From Actinomyces sp. 432 (GTDB lineage: Bacteria > Actinomycetota > Actinomycetes > Actinomycetales > Actinomycetaceae): DNA of 64,000 nucleotides. Position 1 is the stretch's first letter; each line of letters begins with the position of its first letter. The notes below the pieces were generated by a model. The model had not been told where the DNA came from. It worked only from the letters and a program-made list of their open reading frames with translations, and searched no databases. Below, in pieces: positions 53,509 to 60,913 of this stretch. The translations under genes and the position numbers were made by a program. Location of the stretch: NCBI RefSeq assembly GCF_009930875.1, contig NZ_CP025249.1, positions 2,728,001 to 2,792,000 on the forward strand, written 5' to 3'.

Positions 53509-53633
53509 CTGTCACTGGATGCACCACTTTCCCTGCTCCGCCGACCCGCCTCAGACGCACCAGGCGCAAGATCATGCTGTTCGGCGCTTCGCCGAGTGCG
53601 GCCGACGCGAGAAAGTGGTGCAATTAGTGACAG
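53509..53633. repeat. Long inverted repeat, 23-bp arms
   Basis: CTGTCACTGGATGCACCACT (continuing TTC) at 53509-53531 and GAAAGTGGTGCAATTAGTGA (continuing CAG) at 53611-53633; 21 of 23 positions pair, with a loop of about 79 bases. It resembles in build the element at 57.96 kb. No ORF between the arms is supported. Confidence 0.85.
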
Positions 53634-53847
53634 CTACGGACAGCTACGCCCCCACGCCCCTGCCGTGCGGGCCTCACCAGCCCGGCCTCGTAGGCGGCGA
53701 TCACCAGTTGTGCCGAGACCGGACGCCCCTCCGTCAATGCCAGCTTTTGCGCGAGAACGCGGGTTGTTGCGCGTCCGAGGCACGCATTGCCGCTCCGGGT
53801 CGGACACGCCCTCGCCAAACAGGCTCACCCTGGTACTCCGCCGGACG
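53634..53847. other. Gene-free stretch
   Basis: Part of the 824-bp gap between the padR and nrdG genes. Short frames exist on both strands but have no recognisable protein pattern. The gap otherwise consists of the operator, an inverted repeat, and family C and family A arrays. Confidence 0.4.
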
Positions 53848-53980
53848 ACTTCCACGACCTCGGGCCGCACTCCACGACCCCGTGCGCGTTGCACGACCCC
53901 AGGAAGGTCGTGCAACACACCCCAAGGTCGTGCAACACACCCCAAGGTCGTGCAATACCCCCAGGGTCGTGGAACGTGGA
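53848..53980. repeat. Family C array, copy 3
   Basis: Three forward units (TTCCACGACCTCGG, CTCCACGACCCCG, GTTGCACGACCCC) then four reverse units ending in GGTCGTGCAAC, GGTCGTGCAAT and GGTCGTGGAACG; ACACACCCCAAGGTCGTGCA recurs exactly. The inversion point is CAGGAA near 53903. Confidence 0.9.
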
Positions 53981-54032
53981 TCGGGGACCGGCCCGCCAGC
54001 ACAGCTCGCGCCGCCCAGTACTGGCACGTCAC

Positions 54033-54143
54033 CCGTGCCGATCTCGGCGGGAGCCGACTGTAGGCCACCAGGCTGACCGACCTCGGCACGTAATTGCTAC
54101 CGGTCTCGGCGTGTTACAAATGCCGGTCTCGGCGGGAGAGGAA
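54033..54143. repeat. Family A units, reverse orientation
   Basis: On the minus strand: CCGAGACCGGCATTTGTAAC+ACG, CCGAGACCGGTAGCAATTAC+GTG and CCGAGGTCGG, a 23-bp period as at 5.3 kb, plus a separate CCGAGATCGGCACG near 54035. It ends just past the nrdG stop. Confidence 0.85.
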
Positions 54144-54161
54144 GCGAGGGGCGGCTGGGCG

Positions 54162-54923
54162 TCAGGCGGGGCGGTAGGTGAAGCGGTCCCAGCCGAGGGC
54201 CTCGATCTGGGCGGCCATGCGCTCGCACTCGGCGTCCCAGCCGGGCGCAGACACGGCGAAGTCGCCGGTCGTGCCCTCACCGCGGGCCTGCTGGAGGGCG
54301 TAGACGCGGGCGCCGGCGTCATGCACGCGGCGAGCAACCTCAACAGCGTCGGCGGCGGTGACATCCCCGGGGACAACGGTGGTGCGCACCTCGAAGTCGA
54401 CCCCCTTGCCGCCGGCGGCCGCATCCACCAGCACCTGCAGGCTCTCCCAGGCCTTGGCGGCGGAGTTGGGGCGGCCGACCACGGCGTCGTAGTGCCCTGG
54501 CAGCGCCTTGATGTCGAGGCCCACCCAGTCGGCCAGCCCGCGCCGCACCATGTCGCGCAGGCGGCCCGGATAGGGGCCGGCGGTGTGCAGGCCCACCTGG
54601 AAGCCCATGTCCTTCACCTCAGCGGCGGCGTCGGCGAGGGCGTCCTGGCGCAGCGCCTCCCCACCGGTGAGGACGACGCCGTCGAGCAGGCCGCGCCGGC
54701 GGGCGAGCAGGGATCGGACCGCGTCCCAGGCGACCACGCCGGGAGTGCGCGTGGGTATGAGGTCCTGGTTATGGCAGTAGAAGCAGTTCCAGGGGCACCC
54801 CTGCATGAAGACGGTCGCGACCAGATGGTCGGGCCAGTCGACGGTGGACATGGGCACGAGTCCGGCGATCTGCAGGTCGTCGGCGGGGCGGTGCGCGACG
54901 CCCTTCTTGAGAGTCTCAGTCAT
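54162..54923 (-). CDS. nrdG: Anaerobic ribonucleotide reductase activating protein (radical SAM)
   Basis: 253 residues from the ATG at 54923. The radical-SAM cluster motif is CPWNCFYCHN near residue 43 (CxxxCxxC), with VVLTGGEALRQ following. NrdG uses SAM to form the glycyl radical on NrdD. The N-terminus DLQIAGLVPMSTVDWPDHLV is typical of the long NrdG form. The start lies 8 bp inside the end of the relB-like gene, so its translation may be coupled to that gene. nrdD is 2.4 kb upstream on the same strand, separated from it by the toxin-antitoxin genes. Confidence 0.93.
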   Translation of the reverse strand: MTETLKKGVAHRPADDLQIAGLVPMSTVDWPDHLVATVFMQGCPWNCFYCHNQDLIPTRTPGVVAWDAVRSLLARRRGLLDGVVLTGGEALRQDALADAAAEVKDMGFQVGLHTAGPYPGRLRDMVRRGLADWVGLDIKALPGHYDAVVGRPNSAAKAWESLQVLVDAAAGGKGVDFEVRTTVVPGDVTAADAVEVARRVHDAGARVYALQQARGEGTTGDFAVSAPGWDAECERMAAQIEALGWDRFTYRPA

Positions 54924-55152
54924 CGAGTCCGAGGCTCGCTGCGATCTCATCGAGGCGGCGCGTCCTGATCTCACCGCGCCTGGCCGCCTCCGCCTCGGCC
55001 TTCAGCGTGTACGCGTACTCCAAGTCATCGATGTAGGACTCAACGGCCTCACGCACATAGAACGTTGCCGGGCGTCCGGTCCGACTCCCCAGGTCATCGA
55101 GCCGACGCTTGAGATCCTCCGGCAGCCGCACGCTCAGAACTGCTGTAGACAT
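54916..55152 (-). CDS. Ribbon-helix-helix (RelB/DUF6290-like) antitoxin
   Basis: 78 residues from the ATG at 55152. MSTAVLSVRLPEDLKRRLDD then GSRTGRPATFYVREAVESYI is a ribbon-helix-helix DNA-binding motif; the C-terminal half is a charged helix that in this group wraps the toxin. Antitoxins of this kind neutralise RelE-type toxins and repress their own promoter. It lies downstream of the relE-like gene with a 205-bp gap, the reverse of the usual relB-relE order, and its stop overlaps the nrdG start. A longer frame from 55251 is unlikely. Confidence 0.85.
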   Translation of the reverse strand: MSTAVLSVRLPEDLKRRLDDLGSRTGRPATFYVREAVESYIDDLEYAYTLKAEAEAARRGEIRTRRLDEIAASLGLDD

Positions 55153-55357
55153 GTTTACAGCATAGGAGCCGACCTTCGCTTCCGACAAGCCCAGCCCATA
55201 TGGCGAGGAGCGACCGTCTTCACATGACGAACCGGCCGTCTCCCAGCCCACATGGCGAGGAACTCAGGGCTCCCTAGACCGAGCGCCGGGGCCCCACCGC
55301 TGAAACGGCGGACGCCCCGGCGCCTCTGCGGCCAAGTCGCGAACGGTCCCGGCGATC
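55153..55357. repeat. Toxin-antitoxin gap with a 20-bp direct repeat
   Basis: CCCAGCCCATATGGCGAGGA (near 55191) and CCCAGCCCACATGGCGAGGA (near 55242) differ by one base and lie about 51 bp apart; GACCGTCTTC and GGCCGTCTCC also recur. The gap may hold a separate promoter for relB-nrdG. Confidence 0.65.
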
Positions 55358-55624
55358 TCACCGATAGACCGTGGAGCGATGACCGATATCGATCGCGAGG
55401 ATCACGCAACGCTCATCCTGAACGTCGATGATCACCCGGTAATCCCCGACCCGGAGCCGGAATTGTCCCTTAAGCGGGCCGGTCATCGGCTTCAGGAAGC
55501 TCCTCGGCTCGTCAGCCTCCTGGACCTCTCGCAGCTTGCCGACCACACGCGCCTGAACGCTGCGATCGAGTCGGCGCAGCGAATTCTCGGCGCGAGGAGT
55601 CAACTCAACGATCCAGTCCGCCAC
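55358..55624 (-). CDS. RelE/ParE-family toxin
   Basis: 88 residues from a GTG with AGGAGGGG 4 bases upstream. The whole sequence fits RelE: ADWIVELTPRAENSLRRLDR, FLKPMTGPLKGQFRLRVGDY and RVIIDVQDERCVILAIDIGH. RelE toxins cut mRNA in the ribosome. It starts 33 bp after the nrdD stop on the same strand and may be carried on its transcript. The active-site pattern (Arg in FRLRVGDYRV, Tyr in the C-terminal VYR) looks intact. Confidence 0.9.
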   Translation of the reverse strand: MADWIVELTPRAENSLRRLDRSVQARVVGKLREVQEADEPRSFLKPMTGPLKGQFRLRVGDYRVIIDVQDERCVILAIDIGHRSTVYR

Positions 55625-55656
55625 CTACCCCTCCTGCTCCGTTGGAGACCCGGCCC

Positions 55657-57606
55657 TCAGGCGCTGATGGAGGTCAGGCGTGAGGTGGTGGTGCCGTGGG
55701 CGCCAGCGGCAGCCTCGGTGAACATCTGCCGCTCCATGTACTCGCCCTTCTTGCCGATGTTGAAGGACTTCACGGGGCGGAAGTAACCCATGACGCGGGT
55801 CCACACCTCGCACTCGACCGGCTCGGCGTCGGGGTGCAGCTCGGCGCACTTGGGGCAGGTGAAGTGCTCACCGGCCAGGTAGCCGTGGGTCGGGCAGATC
55901 GAGAAGGTCGGGGTGATGGTGATGTAGGGCGTGCGGAAGGCCGTCAGCGAGCGGCGCACCAGCTCCTTGCAGGCCTGCGCGGAGGAGATGTGCTCATTCA
56001 TGTACAGGTGCAGCACCGTGCCGCCGGTGTACTTGGTCTGCAGCTCCTCCTGCATCTCCTGCGCCTCGAAGGGGTCGTCGGTGTAGCCGACGGGCAGCTG
56101 GGAGGAGTTGGTGTAGTACGGGTTGGAGTCGGTGCCGGCCTGGAGGATGTCGGGGTAGCGCTTGCGGTCCTCCTTGGCGAAGCGGTAGGTGGTGCCCTCG
56201 GCGGGAGTGGCCTCCAGGTTGTACAGGTGGCCGGTGGCCTCCTGGATCTCGACCATGCGTCCGCGGACGTGATCGAGGATGCGCACGCACATGGCGTGAC
56301 CGCGGGGGTCGGTCAGGTCGTAGGCGTCGTGCGTGAAGTTACGGACCATCTCATTCATGCCGTTGACGCCGATGGTGGAGAAGTGGTTGTCCAGCGTGCC
56401 GAGCCAGCGCTTGGTGAAGGGGAACAGGCCGGTGTCGATGTGGTGCTGGATCACGGTGCGCTTGAGCTCCAGGGTCTGCGAGGCGATGTCGATGAGGCGG
56501 TCCAGGGCCGCCACCAGGGCCTCCTCGTCGCCGGTGTGCAGGTAGCCCAGGCGGGCCATGTTCACGGTGACCACGCCGACGGAGCCGGTCTGCTCGGCCG
56601 AGCCGAACAGGCCGTTGCCGCGCTTGAGCAGCTCGCGCAGGTCGAGCTGGAGGCGGCAGCACATGGAGCGGATCATGCCGGGGTCGAGCTCGGAGTTGAT
56701 GAAGTTCTGGAAGTAGGGCAGGCCGTACTTCGCGGTCATGGTGAACAGCCGGTCGGCGTTGGGGCTGTCCCAGTCGAAGTCCTTGGTGATGTTGTAGGTG
56801 GGGATCGGGAAGGTGAAGACGCGGCCGTCGGCGTCGCCGGTGGTCATGACCTCCATGAAGGCGCGGTTGATCATGCCCATCTCCTCGGCGAGGTCGCCGT
56901 AGGTGAAGTCGCACAGCTCGTCGCCGATCAGCGGGTGCTCGTCGGCCAGGTCCGCCGGGCAGGTCCAGTCGAAGGTGAGGTTGGTGAAGGGCGTCTGGGT
57001 GCCCCAGCGGGAGGGGACATTGAGGTTGAAGATGAGCTCCTGCATGCACTGGAGGACCTCGTCGTAGCTCATGTTGTCCAGGCGGACGAAGGGAGCCATG
57101 TAGGTGTCGAAGGAGGAGAAGGCCTGCGCGCCGGCCCACTCGTTCTGCAGGGTGCCCAGGAAGTTGACGATCTGGCCTACGGCGGAGGAGAAGTGCTTGG
57201 CGGGGCCGGAGGCGATCTTGCCGGGCACGCCGTTGAAGCCCTGCTGGAGGAGGTTCTTCAGCGACCAGCCGGCGCAGTAGCCGGCGAACATGTCCAGGTC
57301 GTGGATGTGGATGTCGCCGCTCCGGTGGGCGTCGCCGGCGACCTGCGGGTAGATCTGGCTGAGCCAGTAGTTGGCGATGACCTTGCCGGAGGTGTTCAGG
57401 ATCATCCCACCCAGGGAGTAGCCCTGGTTGGCGTTGGCGTTCACGCGCCAGTCGGAGCGGTCCAGGTACTCGGTGATGGTGGAGACGGCGTCTACCTGAG
57501 GGCGTGAGCCGTGGGCGACAGCGGAGTCGGCAGAGCCCCGGGCCACGAGCTCGGGGTGCGCGGCGGCCAGGTGAGCGGCGGACGGGGTCTGAGTGCTGTC
57601 GGACAC
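55657..57606 (-). CDS. nrdD: Anaerobic (class III) ribonucleoside-triphosphate reductase
   Basis: 649 residues from the GTG at 57606 (GGAGG 5 bases upstream); upstream in-frame residues to 57753 do not look conserved. It makes deoxynucleotides without oxygen. The core (NANANQGYSLGGMILNTSGK; HDLDMFAGYCAGWSLKNLLQ; GSVGVVTVNMARLGYLHTGD) is typical. The C-terminus carries the zinc cysteines (CPTHGYLAGEHFTCPKCAEL) and the glycyl radical site RVMGYF in place of the common RVCGY. NrdG is encoded downstream beyond two toxin-antitoxin genes. A perfect 18-bp palindrome lies about 170 bp upstream. Confidence 0.95.
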   Translation of the reverse strand: MSDSTQTPSAAHLAAAHPELVARGSADSAVAHGSRPQVDAVSTITEYLDRSDWRVNANANQGYSLGGMILNTSGKVIANYWLSQIYPQVAGDAHRSGDIHIHDLDMFAGYCAGWSLKNLLQQGFNGVPGKIASGPAKHFSSAVGQIVNFLGTLQNEWAGAQAFSSFDTYMAPFVRLDNMSYDEVLQCMQELIFNLNVPSRWGTQTPFTNLTFDWTCPADLADEHPLIGDELCDFTYGDLAEEMGMINRAFMEVMTTGDADGRVFTFPIPTYNITKDFDWDSPNADRLFTMTAKYGLPYFQNFINSELDPGMIRSMCCRLQLDLRELLKRGNGLFGSAEQTGSVGVVTVNMARLGYLHTGDEEALVAALDRLIDIASQTLELKRTVIQHHIDTGLFPFTKRWLGTLDNHFSTIGVNGMNEMVRNFTHDAYDLTDPRGHAMCVRILDHVRGRMVEIQEATGHLYNLEATPAEGTTYRFAKEDRKRYPDILQAGTDSNPYYTNSSQLPVGYTDDPFEAQEMQEELQTKYTGGTVLHLYMNEHISSAQACKELVRRSLTAFRTPYITITPTFSICPTHGYLAGEHFTCPKCAELHPDAEPVECEVWTRVMGYFRPVKSFNIGKKGEYMERQMFTEAAAGAHGTTTSRLTSISA

Positions 57607-57775
57607 GGGGGCCTCCAGTGCGGTGTAGATCTTCTTTGAAACCAGCAGGCCGGGCCGGGTCTCAAGGACCCGTCTCGGCGCCGCCAACAGCTTCGACACT
57701 ACTCCAAGACACCCCTGGATGCGAGCAGGAACGACACCGATGTAACACATCATCTGGGAGAGTTACCCCCTGGCA

Positions 57776-57793
57776 ACCACAACATGTTGTGGT
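57776..57793. promoter_or_regulatory. 18-bp palindrome upstream of nrdD, possible NrdR box
   Basis: ACCACAACATGTTGTGGT is a perfect palindrome. NrdR boxes are AT-centred palindromes of about 16 bp ending in TGTG-type arms in front of nrd genes, so position and shape fit; I see no clean second box at the usual spacing. Confidence 0.55.
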
Positions 57794-57957
57794 CACAACC
57801 CGCACCACATCCGCACCGGCGGCACCATCAGGCGCGACTGCCGCGCCGCACACCTCCACTTCTTGTGGGTGGCACAGCTCACACTTTTACGGGCGCGCAC
57901 ACGCGTGTCGCCCCATCGGGCGAGCCACACCAGCCCGCGCGGCCGCAGGTCGGGCCG
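57794..57957. other. Gene-free stretch
   Basis: Upstream of nrdD, and of the acetyltransferase gene in the other direction. The whole gap 57607-58231 is 625 bp and holds the palindrome and the inverted repeat listed; no ORF is supported. Confidence 0.4.
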
Positions 57958-58098
57958 AAAAGTGTCCATCTCTCGCCACTTTCACCCCGAACGAGCCAGG
58001 TCACCACCCAGCCCGTCGCTATTTACCCAGGTCAGGGGCTATTTGCCCGCGGCCCTGCAGGCTGCCATCCACCAAAGTGGCGAGAGATGGACACTTTT
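57958..58098. repeat. Long inverted repeat with perfect 25-bp arms
   Basis: AAAAGTGTCCATCTCTCGCC+ACTTT at 57958-57982 and its exact complement at 58074-58098; GGCC follows each arm on the outside. The 91-base loop contains CGCTATTTACCC and GGCTATTTGCCC. It could be a MITE-like element or a large hairpin. Confidence 0.9.
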
Positions 58099-58231
58099 GG
58101 CCGATGCCTCGCAGCCTCGTGCCTTCGACGCGCACCGGCGAACGCCGCCGCCACCCGCGACATGCGCGAGGCCGCGCAAGCGGATGCCGGTAGTCTTTGC
58201 GGTACCTGAACCATCCCTGAGGAGTTCCCGC

Positions 58232-58792
58232 ATGACCGCTACGGCGCAACAGCTCTTCCGCTCAGACCTTTTTCGCTACTTCGGCCGCACCGACGCGCCG
58301 CTGACTGCGCGCCTCGGTGAGCGCAAGGTGCTGAGCTACCTGTGGGCCTTCCGGCACGCGCAGAGCACCAGCTCACCACCGCTGCAGAAGGCCTACCGGG
58401 CGGCATTAAGCCATCTGTCGGCGACGACCTTCATCCAGATTCCCTGGTCAACCAAGATTGGGCCCGGCTTCTATATTGGGCACCGCGGGCGCATCATCAT
58501 CAACCCCGCCACGGTAATCGGCAGCAACTGCAACATCGCCACGGGTGTCACGATCGGAGCTATCCCCTCCGGCCGCCGCGCGGGCACACCCACCATCGGA
58601 GACCGGGTGTGGATCGGCACGAATGCGGTTATCGTCGGCGGGATCACCATCGGCGACGATGTACTGATCGCGCCCGGAGCGCTGGTCAACATCGATGTCC
58701 CCTCCGGTGCAACGGTTATCGGCAATCCCGGCGTCATCAAAGAGGGACGCCCCTGTCCGCCGGAGTACATGCAGAACCTGTGGCTGGGATGA
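58232..58792 (+). CDS. Hexapeptide-repeat acetyltransferase (serine acetyltransferase-like)
   Basis: 186 residues from the ATG at 58232 with GAGGAG 6 bases upstream. The left-handed beta-helix hexapeptides are clear from residue 75: IPWSTKIGPGFYIGHRGRII, INPATVIGSNCNIATGVTIG, GDRVWIGTNAVIVGGITIGD. The catalytic His of CysE-type enzymes matches GHRG. It ends with PCPPEYMQNLWLG rather than a CysE tail, so it may acetylate a polysaccharide or other acceptor rather than serine. The N-terminal 60 residues are helical, as in serine acetyltransferases. A hairpin follows the stop. Confidence 0.82.
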   Translation: MTATAQQLFRSDLFRYFGRTDAPLTARLGERKVLSYLWAFRHAQSTSSPPLQKAYRAALSHLSATTFIQIPWSTKIGPGFYIGHRGRIIINPATVIGSNCNIATGVTIGAIPSGRRAGTPTIGDRVWIGTNAVIVGGITIGDDVLIAPGALVNIDVPSGATVIGNPGVIKEGRPCPPEYMQNLWLG

Positions 58793-58828
58793 CGCAGGGC
58801 ATGCGCCCACCTAGCGGAGGCAGACGCC

Positions 58829-58854
58829 GCCCCCGCAGTGACTGCGGGAGGGGC
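58829..58854 (+). terminator. Hairpin after acetyltransferase gene
   Basis: GCCCCCGCAGT and ACTGCGGGAGGGGC pair with one bulge around a 1-3 base turn, about 37 bp after the stop codon. Confidence 0.7.
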
Positions 58855-58878
58855 TTCCAGCCATCGGGCCCCGCGGCC

Positions 58879-58940
58879 TCAGGCCTCTGAGCTGAGCAGC
58901 CGGGCCCGCAGATCATCCAGGGTGGGGCCGTCGAGGCTCC
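58879..58940 (-). pseudogene. Possible 3' remnant of a minus-strand gene cut off by the IS
   Basis: Reading leftward out of the IS end, the minus strand encodes GSLDGPTLDDLRARLLSSEA and a stop at 58879, which looks like a natural protein C-terminus. No matching upstream part is visible on the other side of the IS (60648-60913). It is too short to name. Confidence 0.35.
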
Positions 58941-60647
58941 CCAGGCCTGACTCCTGACGGTGGGTGGCGGTAGATGGGCTTTTTCGTTGGTGTGGCGTGG
59001 TTGGGTTGGTGGTTGTGGGGCACTAATCCGGTTGGCGGTAGGGTGCGGGGGTGTGAGTCCGTATGTTCGTAAGGTGCGTACCGCTTCTGGTGCTACGGCG
59101 GTGCAGATCGTGGCTAAGGAGCGCGGGGTGCGACGGATTGTGGAGCACCTGGGCTCAGCGCACGGGTGAGGCGGAGCTGGCGGCCCTGATTCAGGCCGGC
59201 AGGGAGAAGATCCGGGGCGGCCAGGGTGTGCTGGACCTGGCCGGCCTGACACCTCAAGCTGCCCGCCAGGCCGCGCCGGCGGTGGTGGAAGCTAAGCGTT
59301 CGGCTCTGCTGTGGGACGTGCTGGCCGGCGCGTATGAGGCGCTGGGGCTGGGTGAGGCCACTGGCGGGGATGAGGCTTTCAGGCAGATGGTGCTGGCCCG
59401 ACTCGTGGAGCCCACCAGTCAAGGAGCAGGTCCCCGCCGTGCTGGGCGAGCTCGGAATTGACGCCGTAACCCCACGCTCCCTGTTCCGGTCCCTGGCACG
59501 CTGCATTACCGGTGACTACCGCTCCCGCATTCAGGCGGCCTGCCTGCGGCACGTCACCGGCCGCGGGGACCTGTCCCTGTGCCTATATGACGTAACGACC
59601 CTGTACTTCGAGGTGGAGAAGGAAGACGACCTACGGCGGGTCGGCTACTCCAAGGAGCGCAGGGTGGACCCGCAGGTGATCGTGGGGCTGCTGGTGGATA
59701 GGGCCGGCTTCCCCCTACAGATAGGCTGCTGGGAGGGCAGCAAGGCCGAGACCAGCACGCTGATCCCCATGATCGAGGGGTTCCGGGAGGCGTCCGGGAT
59801 TGAGCACCTGGTCGTGGTCGCCGACGCCGGCATGCTCTCCGCGGCCAACCTCGAAGCACTCGATCAGGCCGGCTTGGGATTCATCGTGGGCTCGCGCATG
59901 ACCAAGGCGCCGGCTCACCTGGCCGCCCACTTCGCCTGGCACGGCGATGCCTTCACCGATGGGCAGGTGATCGACACGATCACCCCACGCCGCGGCACGC
60001 GCTCGACCGAGAGGAACGACAAGACGCGTGATGAGCCCGTCTGGAGTGCTCAGGCGTATCCGGGCTCGTGGCGCGCGGTCTGGGCGTATTCCGCCAGGCG
60101 GTTCGCCAGGGACAACAAGACGCTGACCGCGCAGGAGAACCGGGCTCGGGCGGTCGTTGCTGGGGACCGGCGCCCCAAGGCCACCAGATTCGTCACCGTC
60201 AGTATGGGTGACCAGGTCCTGGACGAGAAGGCTCTGGCCCGAGCACGCCGCTTGGCGGGGCTCAAGGGCTACGTGAGCAACATCCCCGCCACCGTGATGC
60301 CCGCCAGTGAGGTGATCGCCTCCTACCACGAGTTGTGGCACGTGGAGCAGTCCTTCCGCATGAGCAAGCATGACCTGCGGGCCAGGCCCGTCTTCCACCG
60401 CACCCACGACGCCATCCAGGCCCACCTGACCGTGGTGATGGCATCCCTGGCGGTAGCCCGCCACCTACAAGCCGCCACCGGCATCAGCATCAAACGGCTC
60501 GTACACGAGCTGGGGCCGCTCCAGGAAGTCACCATCACCATCAACGGGCACCACGTCATCGCCCAACCCCAGCTCACCGAGACCGCGCAGCAAATCCTCA
60601 ACAGCCTGAACACCGCAGGGCACTAAACCGTCAGGACTCAGGCCAGG
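58941..60647 (+). mobile_element. IS1634-type insertion sequence
   Basis: Terminal inverted repeats of 21 bp: CCAGGCCTGACTCCTGACGG+T at 58941-58961 and, at 60627-60647, the complement of CCTGGCCTGAGTCCTGACGG+T; 19 of 21 match. The length, 1707 bp, suits the IS1634 group. I could not define a clear target-site duplication (flanks TCGAGGCTCC and GATCCAGCCC). It carries one transposase gene, disrupted in two places. Confidence 0.88.
59052..60626 (+). pseudogene. IS1634-family DDE transposase with two frameshifts
   Basis: Three frames in order: VSPYVRKVRTASGATAVQIV to a stop at 59169; then from about 59155 GEAELAALIQAGREKIRGGQ through VLARLVEP; then from about 59418 KEQVPAVLGELGIDAVTPRS to a TAA at 60626. 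Each junction looks like one extra base. The core LSLCLYDVTTLYFEVEKEDD, LVVVADAGMLSAANLEALDQ and YHELWHVEQSFRMSKHDLRA holds the DDE residues, so the fold is otherwise intact. The joined protein would be about 525 residues. The family does not use programmed frameshifting, so the copy is probably inactive unless these are read errors. The start is uncertain. Confidence 0.85.
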
Positions 60648-60913
60648 GATCCAGCCCCTCCACGACAATGCCCCATCTCCTCCGGCGTCTCGGCCTACTG
60701 AATCGATGACCCCTCGCGCAGTACAAGCTTCGGAATTCCCCGCACCATCACACCCGCTCCGGAGCCCCGCGAGTCGGCTGGCAAGCGGGCCGCAGCGGGA
60801 TGTTACCGTCACGCCCGTCAGGGCCTCGACGCCCCTCACCTCGCTACCACCGAGCTGCCACCGACCTGCCAGCCACCCGATCCCGCCCAGACCTTCAAAC
60901 CGGAACGCCCCGT
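60648..60913. other. Gene-free DNA between IS and hsdR
   Basis: 266 bp with no supported ORF and no clear repeat or terminator. Confidence 0.4.

Noticed and set aside
54916-55624. Complete mobile TA island with its own ends
   Set aside because: I looked for flanking inverted repeats or a recombinase and found only one 20-bp direct repeat inside the gap, not at the borders.
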